DNA from: Pseudarthrobacter psychrotolerans
GTDB taxonomy: Bacteria; Actinomycetota; Actinomycetes; Actinomycetales; Micrococcaceae
Direction of reading: 5' to 3'
DNA: 64,000 nt
NCBI RefSeq assembly: GCF_009911795.1
Contig: NZ_CP047898.1
Location: forward strand, 1,488,001 to 1,552,000
Position 1 is the first letter of the stretch, and the number at the start of each line of letters is the position of its first letter. The position numbers and the translations under genes were made by a program. Positions 31,119-39,333 of this stretch are shown here, one piece after another. The notes below the pieces were generated by a model that worked only from the letters and a program-made list of their open reading frames with translations, searched no databases and was not told the DNA's origin.

Positions 31119-31175
31119 CAGGGCCCCATCTGTCCCTTCGCGCCATGAAGCAGGGCCCCAGCTGTCCCTTCGCGC
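31119..31175. repeat. 25-bp direct repeat upstream of the M4 protease gene
   Basis: Two copies, 31119-31143 and 31151-31175, of CAGGGCCCCA(T/G)... followed by CTGTCCCTTCGCGC, differ at a single base and are offset by 32 bp. They lie in the intergenic region 74-130 bp before the M4 protease start. They may be a tandem regulator site or a decayed repeat. Confidence 0.6.
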
Positions 31176-31248
31176 TGGACTGAGTGCGCCTTCAACAGAT
31201 TGTCGGTGGCCCCTCGTAGGCTGATTCAACGAACTCGAGGGGTAGGCC

Positions 31249-32307
31249 ATGCACGTTCCAGCCACATTCTGTTCCATCATTCCGCCTTACATGCTTCGGC
31301 GGTTGGCCCGCCTGGACGAGCCGCGGTTTTCCGCCGCCGCGCGGGCGGCCAAGGAAGCACTGAGCCACGTCCGGTCAGTCCAGTCAGCCCGTACCCTGCC
31401 GGCTCCGGCCGCTCCCCCGTCAATGCGTGATGTCCGCCCGGGCCCGCCCAACAGGAGCATCTACGATGCCGGCGGTTCCGAGAACCTGCCCGGCAAGCTG
31501 GTGCGCAAGCAAGGTGAACCGGCTTCCGGCGATCAGTCGGCTGATGAGGCGTACGACGGCCTTGGGCACACGCATCGCCTGTTTGCCGACATCTTCGGCC
31601 GTAACTCCATCGACGGCCAAGGCCTTCCGCTCGCTGCTACTGTGCACTTTGGAAAGCTCTACGACAATGCTTTCTGGGATGGCCGGCAGATGGTCTTCGG
31701 CGACGGTGACGGCGAAGTTTTCGAGCGTTTCACGCGGTCGCTGAGCGTCATCGGGCACGAACTCACGCACGGTGTCACCCAGCACTCGGCGGGGCTGGCT
31801 TACCGCAACCAAGCAGGTGCCCTCAACGAATCCATGTCCGACGTTTTCGGCGCGCTCGTGGAACAGTACCTGAACAGCCAGTCCGTAACCGAAGCCAGTT
31901 GGCTCATCGGCGAAGGACTCTTCACGCCTCAGGTTGAAGGATCGGCTCTCCGCTCGCTGAAGGCCCCGGGCACGGCGTACGACGACGACGTGCTGGGAAA
32001 GGATCCCCAGCCAGATTCGATGGACTCGTACATGCGGACCAGCGCGGACAATGGCGGCGTCCATATCAACTCCGGCATCCCCAACCGGGCCTTCTACCTC
32101 ACGGCGGAGTCCCTCGGCGGCAACGCCTGGGAGGCACCGGGACGGATCTGGTACGACACACTCACCGGCGGCTCATTGCCTGCCACCGCCACCTTCCGCG
32201 CTTTCGCGAGGGCGACGGCTGCATCCGCCGTCGAATTGTTCGGCACCGATTCGCCGGAGCATGACGCCGTGCGGCAGGCGTGGGAAACTGTGAAGGTCAA
32301 GCTTTAG
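31249..32307 (+). CDS. M4-family metallopeptidase, protealysin type
   Basis: 352 residues. The zinc site is HELTH (His170, Glu171, His174) with the third ligand Glu194 in GALNESMSD. The catalytic histidine region is GGVHINSGIPNRAFYL. The N-terminus has the short protealysin-type propeptide marker PPYML (12-16) and no signal peptide, unlike secreted thermolysins with long propeptides. Protealysin-like enzymes act in or leave the cell by unusual routes and are autoprocessed. ATG 31249 follows GAGGGG. The probable inhibitor gene starts 60 bp after the stop. Substrate is unknown. Confidence 0.92.
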   Translation: MHVPATFCSIIPPYMLRRLARLDEPRFSAAARAAKEALSHVRSVQSARTLPAPAAPPSMRDVRPGPPNRSIYDAGGSENLPGKLVRKQGEPASGDQSADEAYDGLGHTHRLFADIFGRNSIDGQGLPLAATVHFGKLYDNAFWDGRQMVFGDGDGEVFERFTRSLSVIGHELTHGVTQHSAGLAYRNQAGALNESMSDVFGALVEQYLNSQSVTEASWLIGEGLFTPQVEGSALRSLKAPGTAYDDDVLGKDPQPDSMDSYMRTSADNGGVHINSGIPNRAFYLTAESLGGNAWEAPGRIWYDTLTGGSLPATATFRAFARATAASAVELFGTDSPEHDAVRQAWETVKVKL

Positions 32308-32367
32308 TTGAACGCCTGCCCGCCGAGAGCCGGCGGCCAGGCTGCAGGAAAGCCCAGGACCCAGGCC

Positions 32368-32709
32368 ATGAAGATCAGTGTGGAGCGCAGCGGCGGCATC
32401 GCAGCCCTGACCCGCGTATGGACAGTGCACGCCCAGACCGCGAGCGCCAAAAGCCAGTGGCAACCCATTGTGGAAGCATGCCCTTGGGACGCGGTGCCCA
32501 GGACCGTCAGCGCTGCAGCCGCGGAGGTACAAGGCAACCAGCCCGACCGATTCATCTATTCGATCCGGGCCGGCCAGCGCCGTGCGGCGCTGCCGGAGCA
32601 GGCTGTCACAGGACCATGGCGTGTGCTGGTGGACAGCACCCGCGCGGCCTCCGAGGACAGCCCCGCACGGCAAGACAATTCGGGACCCCAAGGGCCGTCC
32701 CCGGCTTAA
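32368..32709 (+). CDS. Probable protealysin inhibitor (emfourin-like)
   Basis: 113 residues starting MKISVERSGGIAALTRVWTV, a small protein without signal peptide or membrane helix. The ERSGG(I/F)AG(L)TR-like beginning, its size and its place directly behind an M4 protease match emfourin, the protein inhibitor encoded with Serratia protealysin. The Met at 32368 is preferred over an upstream TTG at 32308 because the family begins there, although the ribosome binding site is weak. It presumably holds the protease inactive in the cytoplasm. The C-terminus (about 100-113) is Ser/Pro/Gly-rich. Confidence 0.75.
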   Translation: MKISVERSGGIAALTRVWTVHAQTASAKSQWQPIVEACPWDAVPRTVSAAAAEVQGNQPDRFIYSIRAGQRRAALPEQAVTGPWRVLVDSTRAASEDSPARQDNSGPQGPSPA

Positions 32710-32740
32710 TGGCGCGGCCATTGCTGAGCTGCGTCGCCGG

Positions 32741-33709
32741 CTACCCTGCCGTGACCAACTGTCCCCGGAATGCCCGACGATAGGACTGCGGGCTCGTGTC
32801 CAACACCTTAGCAAAGTGATGCCGGAGCAGGACCGGGTGGCCAAAGCCCGACTCCCGGGCAACTTCGTCGATGTTGAGGTCAGTGGATTCCAACAGCTCC
32901 TGCGCCCGGAGGACCCGCTGCGAGTTCAGCCAGGCAGCAGGTGTGGCCCCGGTTTCGGACCGGAAGCGGCGGGCAAAGGTCCTGGCTGACATGTGCACGC
33001 GTGACGCCAACTCAACGACGGTGTGCTCCTGCTCCAGGTTCTGCACCATCCAGCGCAGCAGCTCTTCCATCGGCGCCGATCCACAAGCAGGCATGGGCCG
33101 GTCGATGAACTGAGCCTGGCCGCCGTCGCGGTGGGGCGGCACCACCATGTCCCGCGCAATGGCAGCGGCCACGTTGGCGCCCAGCTCAACGCGCACCAGA
33201 TGGAGGCAGGCATCAATCCCTGCCGCGGTGCCCGCACTGGTGATCAGGTTGCCGTCCTGCACGTAGAGCACGTTTTCATCGACCTGCACTTCCGGGTACC
33301 GGCTTGCGAGCTCATGGGAATAGTGCCAATGCGTGGTGCAACGCCGCCCGTTCAGGAGACCGGCGCGGGCCAAGGCGAAGGCTCCGGAACAAATGGACAT
33401 CACCCAGGCGCCCCGGGCGTGCGCGGCGCGCAATGCCTCCAGCACGGATTCCGGAACGTCCCCATCGCGTCCGAACGGCGTCATGATCACCAGGTCCGCA
33501 TCCGCCGTGGCATCCAGACCCAGGGGGACGTTCATGGAGAGGCCTGATTTCAATCTGACGTTCCCGGGTTCTGGCGTGCAGGCCCGAAAGTCGAACGCGG
33601 GAACATTACTGCCGCGTCCCGACCTGTCAATGCCAAACACTTCGCACGCCGTGGCGAACTCGAAGATCGAGAAGTTGGGAACCACGATGACTGCCACTGA
33701 TTTCAGCAT
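32741..33709 (-). CDS. GlxA-type transcriptional regulator (DJ-1/PfpI domain plus AraC HTH)
   Basis: 322 residues. Residues 1-190 form a DJ-1/PfpI-like domain (SVAVIVVPNFSIFEFATACEVFG, WVMSICSGAFALARAGLL with Cys at the nucleophile elbow, GNLITSAGTAAGIDACLHL). The last about 100 residues are an AraC/XylS double helix-turn-helix (ELASRVHMSARTFARRF, then DEVARESGFGHPVLLRHHF). The ATG at 33709 has GGAGG six bases upstream. Such proteins respond to amino acids or amine-type ligands in characterised cases, but no ligand can be named here. It is convergent with the emfourin-like gene, and its target is not evident. Confidence 0.9.
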   Translation of the reverse strand: MLKSVAVIVVPNFSIFEFATACEVFGIDRSGRGSNVPAFDFRACTPEPGNVRLKSGLSMNVPLGLDATADADLVIMTPFGRDGDVPESVLEALRAAHARGAWVMSICSGAFALARAGLLNGRRCTTHWHYSHELASRYPEVQVDENVLYVQDGNLITSAGTAAGIDACLHLVRVELGANVAAAIARDMVVPPHRDGGQAQFIDRPMPACGSAPMEELLRWMVQNLEQEHTVVELASRVHMSARTFARRFRSETGATPAAWLNSQRVLRAQELLESTDLNIDEVARESGFGHPVLLRHHFAKVLDTSPQSYRRAFRGQLVTAG

Positions 33710-33790
33710 GCCTCCATTATGGCAGAAATTCGAGCTTTTTGGGCATTTCTGCCACTGTTTCTTGGGTATGCACCGGAGCAGCATTGAGTC

Positions 33791-33958
33791 ATGGAAATCT
33801 TCGGAATCGCCTTGGTGGTCCTGCTCCTCATCGTTCTCGCCGCCACCGCCTCAGCGCTCCTACGTGATGGCCGCGGCCACACCCCGCCCGTCACCTCCGA
33901 CCAGCCCTGGTCCGCTTTGGACCTGCCCAGCGTCAACTACACCCTGCGCATTTTCTAA
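33791..33958 (+). CDS. Small single-helix membrane protein
   Basis: A 55-residue frame starting MEIFGIALVVLLLIVLAATA. One membrane helix (about 3-24) is followed by a short polar tail with DQPWSALDLPSVNY. GGAGC precedes the ATG and a strong terminator follows about 50 bp after the stop. Codon use (G/C at third positions) is like the neighbours, which supports real coding despite the small size. It is divergent from the GlxA-type regulator, 81 bp apart. No function is assigned. Confidence 0.55.
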   Translation: MEIFGIALVVLLLIVLAATASALLRDGRGHTPPVTSDQPWSALDLPSVNYTLRIF

Positions 33959-34008
33959 CCCGCAGGCATGCCTCAATCCGCCATCACTAGCCCATCAGAT
34001 AAGACAAA

Positions 34009-34036
34009 AGGACCCGGCTCAAAAGAGCCGGGTCCT
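34009..34036. terminator. Bidirectional intrinsic terminator
   Basis: Perfect 12-bp stem AGGACCCGGCTC / GAGCCGGGTCCT with an AAAA loop. An A-rich stretch on the left and CTTGTG on the right flank it. It sits between the converging 55-residue gene and catA. Confidence 0.8.
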
Positions 34037-34051
34037 CTTGTGTGCTGGTGG

Positions 34052-34915
34052 TTAGGCGCGGACTGCATCCAGAACGAAGTCATAGGTGACCTCGTTGCCT
34101 GCCCCGTTGCCGCGCTCGGTGGGGCTCAGAACCAGTTCCGGCTTGACGGCCGAAGCGATGTCATCGGAAAGGTGCTGGTCGCCGTCGAAGTAGAGCTGGG
34201 CGGTCAGGAGCTGATGGCCGGGTGCCGACACCTTCAGGTGCAGGTGCGCTGGGCGCCAGGCGTGCCAGCCGGCCGCAGCAATCAGCTTGCCGCAGGCACC
34301 GTCGGTGGGGATCTGATACGGGGCCGGCTGCACGGTGTTCAGCGCAAAGTTGCCTTCGGCGTCGGCCGCAACGGTCCCGCGCAGGTTCCACTCGGGCAGT
34401 CCAGGGGCGAACTGAGAGTAGAAGCCATTGTCGTCAGCGTGCCAGATTTCCACCTTGGCTCCGGCGAGCGGGGTACCGTCCACACCACGGATCTGGCCCT
34501 GGAACAGCAGCGGCGTGCCGCCTTCATCCTCGCGCATCGGCAGGGTTGCCGGCGTGTCAAATTCCGGCGCGCCCGGGATGTAGTAAGGGCCTTCGATGGT
34601 GCCCTTATTTCCCTCGCGGTCCTCCGTGGAAACTTCCTCCACCACGTGCTCCACCCAGACATCCATGAACAACGGCCATTCGCCGTCTTCACCCACGTTG
34701 ATCAGCCAGGCTTTGAGGGCGTTGAACTCGTCGTAGGTCACCTTATGCTTGCGGATGGCGTCGTAGACCGCGCCGAGGACTTCGTTGGCCAGGAGGGATA
34801 CGCGCTCCTTGGGAACCTCAACGGTGGCCGTTTTGCCGCTTTCGCGGAAGCGCTCCGTGGCCGCGCTTCCGGACTCTGCTGCCTTAGCATCAAATTCGGT
34901 CAGGTTGTTTGTCAT
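34052..34915 (-). CDS. catA: Catechol 1,2-dioxygenase
   Basis: 287 residues, intradiol dioxygenase opening catechol to cis,cis-muconate. The four Fe(III) ligands are visible as Tyr112 (GPYYIPGAP), Tyr200 (PAPYQIPTDG), and His224 and His226 (WRPAHLHLKV). The N-terminal helical dimerisation domain of about 100 residues is present. It lies 65 bp downstream of catB, last in the lysR-catB-catA operon. The catC gene usually found with them is absent. Confidence 0.96.
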   Translation of the reverse strand: MTNNLTEFDAKAAESGSAATERFRESGKTATVEVPKERVSLLANEVLGAVYDAIRKHKVTYDEFNALKAWLINVGEDGEWPLFMDVWVEHVVEEVSTEDREGNKGTIEGPYYIPGAPEFDTPATLPMREDEGGTPLLFQGQIRGVDGTPLAGAKVEIWHADDNGFYSQFAPGLPEWNLRGTVAADAEGNFALNTVQPAPYQIPTDGACGKLIAAAGWHAWRPAHLHLKVSAPGHQLLTAQLYFDGDQHLSDDIASAVKPELVLSPTERGNGAGNEVTYDFVLDAVRA

Positions 34916-34980
34916 AGCAGACTCGCTTTCGTGGTCCGGCGCCGGCTGCAGTGCCGGCGCTTGGTTGGGGTAGAGGGGTT

Positions 34981-36090
34981 TCAGTTGCCTTGGTCGAGAC
35001 GGTATTTCGCCAGCTTCCCGGCGTCGATGTCGATGCCGATGCCGGGGACCTGGCGGACGGACAGGCGGCCATCCACGATTTCGAGGGGTTCGGTCAGAAG
35101 GTCATCGCTCATGTCGAGGAAGTTGGATAGTTCCCCCGCGCGCCTCGTGGTGGATTCGAACGCGGCACCGAAGGTGACAGTGCACAGGGTGCCGATCTGG
35201 CCGTCAATCTGATTCCCCATCACCACCTCGGCGCCCAGGCCGTCGCACTGGAACAGCACGCGCTGGGAATGGGAGAAACCGGTGCGGGCCGTCTTGATGC
35301 TGACGGCGTTCGCCGCGCCGCTGAGCAGTTCGCGGGTTACTTCGCCGGGCTTCGTGGCGCTTTCGTCGGCAACAAACGGGACATTGCAGTGGTCAACAAG
35401 CCACTTGCGGCCCAGAACGTCATCCGCCGGGCACAGTTCTTCGGCGAGCGTTAGGTCAAGGTCCGCCATGGCGTTCAGCGCACGGAGGGATTCCGACGGC
35501 GTCCAGCCGCGGTTGCCGTCGATGTACAGTTCGATGTCCCCGCCCATCTCCTCGCGGAGGGCCCGGCAAACATCGACGTCGAGTCCGAACGGCCGGCGGC
35601 CAACTTTCACCTTGAAAGTAGTAATCCCGTAGGTACTGCGCATCCGCTCGGCCTCGGCCACGATCTTCGCCGGTTCGGCGAAGCCGAGCATGTGGCTGAC
35701 GCGCATGCTGTCGGTGAAGCCGCCGAGCAGCGCAGTGACGGGCTGCCCAAGGGTTTTACCGATGACGTCCCAGACAGCCATATCCACTGCCGACTTCGCG
35801 GTGGGATTGCCCACCGTCCTGTTCATGATGGCGTGCATCGCTTCGCGGTCCAGGATGGACATCCCGACGAGCTGGGGCGCGAACAGTGTCTTAATGACGG
35901 CCACAATGGATTCTTGCGTTTCACCATAGGTGAAGGGCCGCGCCGGCGCCTCGGCCACTCCCACAATCCCGTCATCGCTGGTGACGCGGACCATCACGTG
36001 GAGGGCGGTGTGCACCTCTCCGCTGGCGAACCGGAGGGGCTTCACGTAAGGAATGGCGAACGGAATCGCCTCGATGGACGTAATTTTCAC
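34981..36090 (-). CDS. catB: Muconate cycloisomerase
   Basis: 369 residues of the enolase superfamily, turning cis,cis-muconate into muconolactone. The catalytic KxK is in TFKVKVGRRPFG (near 168). Metal ligands are in YIDGNRGW, LAEELCPADD and VADESATKPG, and the second base Lys is in SIKTARTGFS. ATG 36090 overlaps the regulator stop by 4 bases (ATGA). With catA it forms the first two steps of the ortho-cleavage branch. The next enzyme, muconolactone isomerase, is not in the window. Confidence 0.94.
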   Translation of the reverse strand: MKITSIEAIPFAIPYVKPLRFASGEVHTALHVMVRVTSDDGIVGVAEAPARPFTYGETQESIVAVIKTLFAPQLVGMSILDREAMHAIMNRTVGNPTAKSAVDMAVWDVIGKTLGQPVTALLGGFTDSMRVSHMLGFAEPAKIVAEAERMRSTYGITTFKVKVGRRPFGLDVDVCRALREEMGGDIELYIDGNRGWTPSESLRALNAMADLDLTLAEELCPADDVLGRKWLVDHCNVPFVADESATKPGEVTRELLSGAANAVSIKTARTGFSHSQRVLFQCDGLGAEVVMGNQIDGQIGTLCTVTFGAAFESTTRRAGELSNFLDMSDDLLTEPLEIVDGRLSVRQVPGIGIDIDAGKLAKYRLDQGN

Positions 36091-36998
36091 TGCAGGCTCC
36101 CGGAGTGGATCGAATCAAGGAAGATGTTGTTGTCCTCGAGCATGCCGAGGAATGAGGCGACCACTGGCGAATCCGCGGTGCGGCTCCAAGCCAGCGCCAG
36201 CTCGACGTCGTCCGCTCCTGTCACCGCCCGGTACTGGACGCCTGCGAGCGCGATGCCACGGACGGATTCAGGGAGGATGGCGACGCCAAGGCCGGCCGCA
36301 ACCAGGGAAAGCTGCGTGGACGTCTTGGCCGATTCGTGTGCCACACGGGGGTAGTAGCCTGCTGCCCGGCAAGCGCGGACCACCGCATCGTGGACCACCG
36401 ACTGACCGGACGGGTACATGATGAAGTCCTCCGCACGGAGTTCGCCTACCGTCAGGCTCTCGGCAGCTAAGAGGCGGTGCCCCTCCGGCAAGGCCACAAC
36501 GAAAGGTTCGCGCGCGACGGGACGCATTTCGAGCGACGCATCGCGGACCGGCGGCCGCAGCACGCCGACGTCGAGTTCGCCGGAAACCAGTGCCAGTTCG
36601 ATGGCTGGCGTCAGCAGTTCCGTGCGGATATCCAGCACCACGTCCGGAAGCTGTTCCTTGACTAGCCGCGCCAGGATGGGCAGCTGGGTGTACGACGCCG
36701 TCCCCGTCAGTCCGATGCGCAATGTTCCGGCCTTGCCGTCCGCAAACCGTCGCGCCCGGCGGCCGGCCTCATCAACGCTGCGGAGAATGTGCTGGGCATC
36801 CACCAGGAAGGACTCGCCCGCAGGTGTCAGTTTTACGCTCCTTGTGGTGCGGGCAAAGAGCTCGACACCAAGCTCGGCCTCCAGATGCCGAATCTGCTGG
36901 GACAAGGGCGGCTGGGCCATTTGCAGCCGCTCGGCCGCCTGCCCGAAGTGGCAGGTTTCGGCAACCACAACGAAGTAGCGCAGGTGACGCAGTTCCAT
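36087..36998 (-). CDS. LysR-type regulator of the cat/ben locus
   Basis: 303 residues. The N-terminal winged HTH is typical (ELRHLRYFVVVAETCHFGQAAERLQMAQPPLSQQIRHLE), and the effector domain begins near 90 (GTLRIGLTGTASY). ATG 36998 is chosen; a 30-residue Arg-rich extension upstream is rejected. The same beginning is shared by CatR, BenM and CatM, which bind muconate and/or benzoate. It leads the leftward catBA operon and is divergent from benA, with LysR-like dyads in the gap. It is the first candidate for muconate-dependent activation. Confidence 0.9.
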   Translation of the reverse strand: MELRHLRYFVVVAETCHFGQAAERLQMAQPPLSQQIRHLEAELGVELFARTTRSVKLTPAGESFLVDAQHILRSVDEAGRRARRFADGKAGTLRIGLTGTASYTQLPILARLVKEQLPDVVLDIRTELLTPAIELALVSGELDVGVLRPPVRDASLEMRPVAREPFVVALPEGHRLLAAESLTVGELRAEDFIMYPSGQSVVHDAVVRACRAAGYYPRVAHESAKTSTQLSLVAAGLGVAILPESVRGIALAGVQYRAVTGADDVELALAWSRTADSPVVASFLGMLEDNNIFLDSIHSGSLQ

Positions 36999-37040
36999 GC
37001 TCGGGGTGCTCCTTCGTGGTGTTCGGGTTCGTGTTTGCCG

Positions 37041-37064
37041 TGCCCTGCGTGGTGCCCTGCGTGG
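37041..37064. repeat. 12-bp perfect tandem repeat
   Basis: Two adjacent copies of TGCCCTGCGTGG (37041-37052, 37053-37064), 43 bp upstream of the LysR start. Confidence 0.8.
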
Positions 37065-37126
37065 CGGGCAGTGTGTGCTGGCTAACATTTACGGGCTGTT
37101 GGTTCACCAGCGTAAGCCTCAATTTA

Positions 37127-37141
37127 GTATTCAACAAATAC
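37127..37141. promoter_or_regulatory. Candidate LysR-type operator 1
   Basis: Perfect dyad GTATT-N5-AATAC, which contains a T-N11-A core as expected for LysR-type regulators. It lies in the lysR/benA intergenic region, about 215 bp before benA. Confidence 0.5.
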
Positions 37142-37155
37142 CCAATTTCGTGACT

Positions 37156-37176
37156 TTCAGACGTAAAACGTCTGAA
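37156..37176. promoter_or_regulatory. Candidate LysR-type operator 2
   Basis: Perfect 8-bp inverted repeat TTCAGACG-TAAAA-CGTCTGAA with a T-N11-A-type layout, centred 25-30 bp (between two and three helical turns) from operator 1. The pair may be recognition and activation sites. Confidence 0.55.
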
Positions 37177-37182
37177 TATGCA

Positions 37183-37210
37183 CCTAGTCGACCTTAGGCA
37201 AATACCTAGT
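37183..37210. promoter_or_regulatory. CCTAG-type dyad and direct repeats
   Basis: CCTA-N8-TAGG at 37183-37198, with ACCTAGT copied at 37182-37188 and 37204-37210, 22 bp (two helical turns) apart. This may be a site for a second regulator such as the LuxR-type BenR. Confidence 0.35.
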
Positions 37211-37356
37211 GTGACCGGCACCACGCCACTGGCAGAGTTGGCTGCATTCAGTTTGACCGTCCGTTCGTTCGGCGGTCCGCCCGGGAACACAACCGGGTAT
37301 CCGGGCACTGCAGCCCGGCAAACGGGCGACGCAGCCCGATACCGATAGGAGCCAAC

Positions 37357-38724
37357 ATGACAGAGACGCTGGCGGGCATCCAGGCCCACCTTGACCAGGC
37401 CCTTGTGGAGGACCACGAGAATGGCGTTTTCCGCGCCAAGCGGAGCATCTTCACGGACGAAGGCCTGTTCGAGCTGGAGATGAAGCACATCTTCGAAGGC
37501 AACTGGGTGTACCTGGCCCATGACAGCCAGGTCCCGAACGTGGGCGACTACTTCACCACCTACATCGGCCGCCAGCCGATCATCATCTCCCGTGACAAGC
37601 AGGGCGGACTGAACGCCCTCATCAACGCGTGCAGCCACCGCGGCGCCATGCTGTGCCGCCGCAAGACAGACAACCGCACCACCTTTACCTGCCCCTTCCA
37701 CGGCTGGACCTTCAACAACACCGGCAAACTGCTTAAGGTCAAGGATCCCCGCGATGCCGGCTACCCGGAACAGTTCAACAAAGAGGGCTCACACGACCTC
37801 ACCAAGGTGGCCAGGTTCGAGAGCTACCGGGGCTTCCTGTTCGGCAGCATCAACCCGGACGTCAAACCGCTGGAAGAACACCTGGGTGAGTCCACCAAGA
37901 TCATCGACATGATCGTGGACCAGTCCCCCGATGGCCTGGAGGTACTGCGCGGCGCGTCCACCTACACCTACGACGGCAACTGGAAGCTGCAGGCCGAAAA
38001 CGGCGCCGACGGCTACCACGTGTCCGCGACGCACTGGAACTACGCCGCCACCACCGCCCGCCGCACCACGGGCGAGTCCGCCAACGAAACCAAGAACATG
38101 GACGCCGGCGGCTGGGCCAAACAGAAGGGCGGCTACTACTCCTTCGACCACGGCCACCTGCTGCTCTGGACCGAATGGCTGGATCCGTCCAACCGCCCGC
38201 TGTTCGACCGCCGTGACGAGCTCGTGGAGAAGTACGGCGAGGCCAAGGCGGACTGGATGATCAATATCTCCCGCAACCTCTGCCTGTACCCGAATGTTTA
38301 TCTGATGGACCAGTTCGGCTCGCAGATCCGCCACTTCCGCCCCATCTCCGTGGACAAGACCGAAGTGACCATCTACTGCATCGCGCCCAAAGGCGAGTCC
38401 GATGAGAACCGCGCCAACCGCATCCGCCAGTACGAGGACTTCTTCAACGCCTCGGGCATGGCCACTCCGGATGACCTGGAGGAGTTCCGCTCCTGCCAGA
38501 AGACGTACATGGCCACCGCAGCGCCGTGGAACGACCTCAGCCGCGGCGTGACCCACCAGATCCAGGGGCCGGACGCCAACGCCGACCTCATCGGACTCAA
38601 GCCGATCTCCAGCGGCGCCCGGACTGAAGACGAAGGCCTCTACCCGATCCAGCACGGCTACTGGGTGGACACCATGCGCAAGGCGGCAACCGCCGAAGCA
38701 GCAGACGCTGCAGCCCGGAACTAG
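37357..38724 (+). CDS. benA: Benzoate 1,2-dioxygenase, large (alpha) subunit
   Basis: 455 residues of a Rieske non-heme iron oxygenase. The [2Fe-2S] ligands are Cys92-x-His94 and Cys112-x2-His115 ([17 protein letters not shown]). The mononuclear iron site is in [16 protein letters not shown] (bridging Asp, two His), with its third carboxylate nearer the C-terminus. The enzyme adds O2 to benzoate to give the cis-diol with electrons from BenC. ATG 37357 follows ATAGGAG. It is the first gene of benABCDK-benR, divergent from the cat operon. The last about 15 residues are Ala-rich. Confidence 0.96.
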   Translation: MTETLAGIQAHLDQALVEDHENGVFRAKRSIFTDEGLFELEMKHIFEGNWVYLAHDSQVPNVGDYFTTYIGRQPIIISRDKQGGLNALINACSHRGAMLCRRKTDNRTTFTCPFHGWTFNNTGKLLKVKDPRDAGYPEQFNKEGSHDLTKVARFESYRGFLFGSINPDVKPLEEHLGESTKIIDMIVDQSPDGLEVLRGASTYTYDGNWKLQAENGADGYHVSATHWNYAATTARRTTGESANETKNMDAGGWAKQKGGYYSFDHGHLLLWTEWLDPSNRPLFDRRDELVEKYGEAKADWMINISRNLCLYPNVYLMDQFGSQIRHFRPISVDKTEVTIYCIAPKGESDENRANRIRQYEDFFNASGMATPDDLEEFRSCQKTYMATAAPWNDLSRGVTHQIQGPDANADLIGLKPISSGARTEDEGLYPIQHGYWVDTMRKAATAEAADAAARN

Positions 38725-38750
38725 TCCGGCACGAGACCGAGGAGAATCCC

Positions 38751-39305
38751 ATGACCCAGACCACCGACGTCGCAACACCGGGCGCTGCCAAAGCTGCTGC
38801 AGGAGCAGCCACCGTCCCCGCCACACTCGAAGAAATCCGCTCGTTCCTCTACCGCGAAGCACGGTTCCTGGACGACCGCGAGTTTGACCGCTGGCTTGAC
38901 TGCTACCACCCCGAAGCAGAGTTCTGGATGCCTGCCTGGGCCGACGACGACGAGCTCACCAGCGACCCGCAGCGCGAAATTTCGCTGATCTACTACGCAA
39001 ACCGTGGCGGCCTCGAGGACCGTGTGTTCCGTATTAAGACGGACCGCTCCAGCGCCACCAGCCTCCCCGAACCGCGGACCGGCCACAACATCACCAATGT
39101 TGAGGTCATCGGCTGGCGCGGCGGGCAGGTGGACATCCGCTTCAACTGGCACACGCTGTACTACCGCTACCAGACCATCGATCCGTACTTCGGCACCTCG
39201 TTCTACACGATCGATTACGCCGGCACGCAGCCCGTCATCACGAAGAAGAAGGTCGTCCTGAAGAACGACTACATCCACCACATCGTGGACATCTACCACA
39301 TCTGA
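38751..39305 (+). CDS. benB: Benzoate 1,2-dioxygenase, small (beta) subunit
   Basis: 184 residues. After an Ala-rich start (about 1-24) it shows the ring-hydroxylating dioxygenase beta fold (EEIRSFLYREARFLDDREFDRW, DCYHPEAEFWMPAW). The beta subunit is structural in the alpha3beta3 oxygenase. It begins 26 bp after benA with an AGGAG five to eight bases before the ATG, and ends 28 bp before benC. Confidence 0.95.
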   Translation: MTQTTDVATPGAAKAAAGAATVPATLEEIRSFLYREARFLDDREFDRWLDCYHPEAEFWMPAWADDDELTSDPQREISLIYYANRGGLEDRVFRIKTDRSSATSLPEPRTGHNITNVEVIGWRGGQVDIRFNWHTLYYRYQTIDPYFGTSFYTIDYAGTQPVITKKKVVLKNDYIHHIVDIYHI

Positions 39306-39333
39306 TCTTCCGACCGATTCGAATCGAGTTTCC

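Larger units (their letters stand above)
36999..37356. other. Divergent regulatory region between the lysR-catBA and benABCDK operons
   Basis: 358 bp without a convincing gene. Left to right it holds a 12-bp tandem repeat, two LysR-type dyads, a CCTA-N8-TAGG dyad, and two ACCTAGT copies offset by 22 bp. It ends with GATAGGAG, the benA ribosome binding site. The middle part (about 37110-37215) is clearly more AT-rich than its surroundings, as expected for promoters. Confidence 0.7.
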
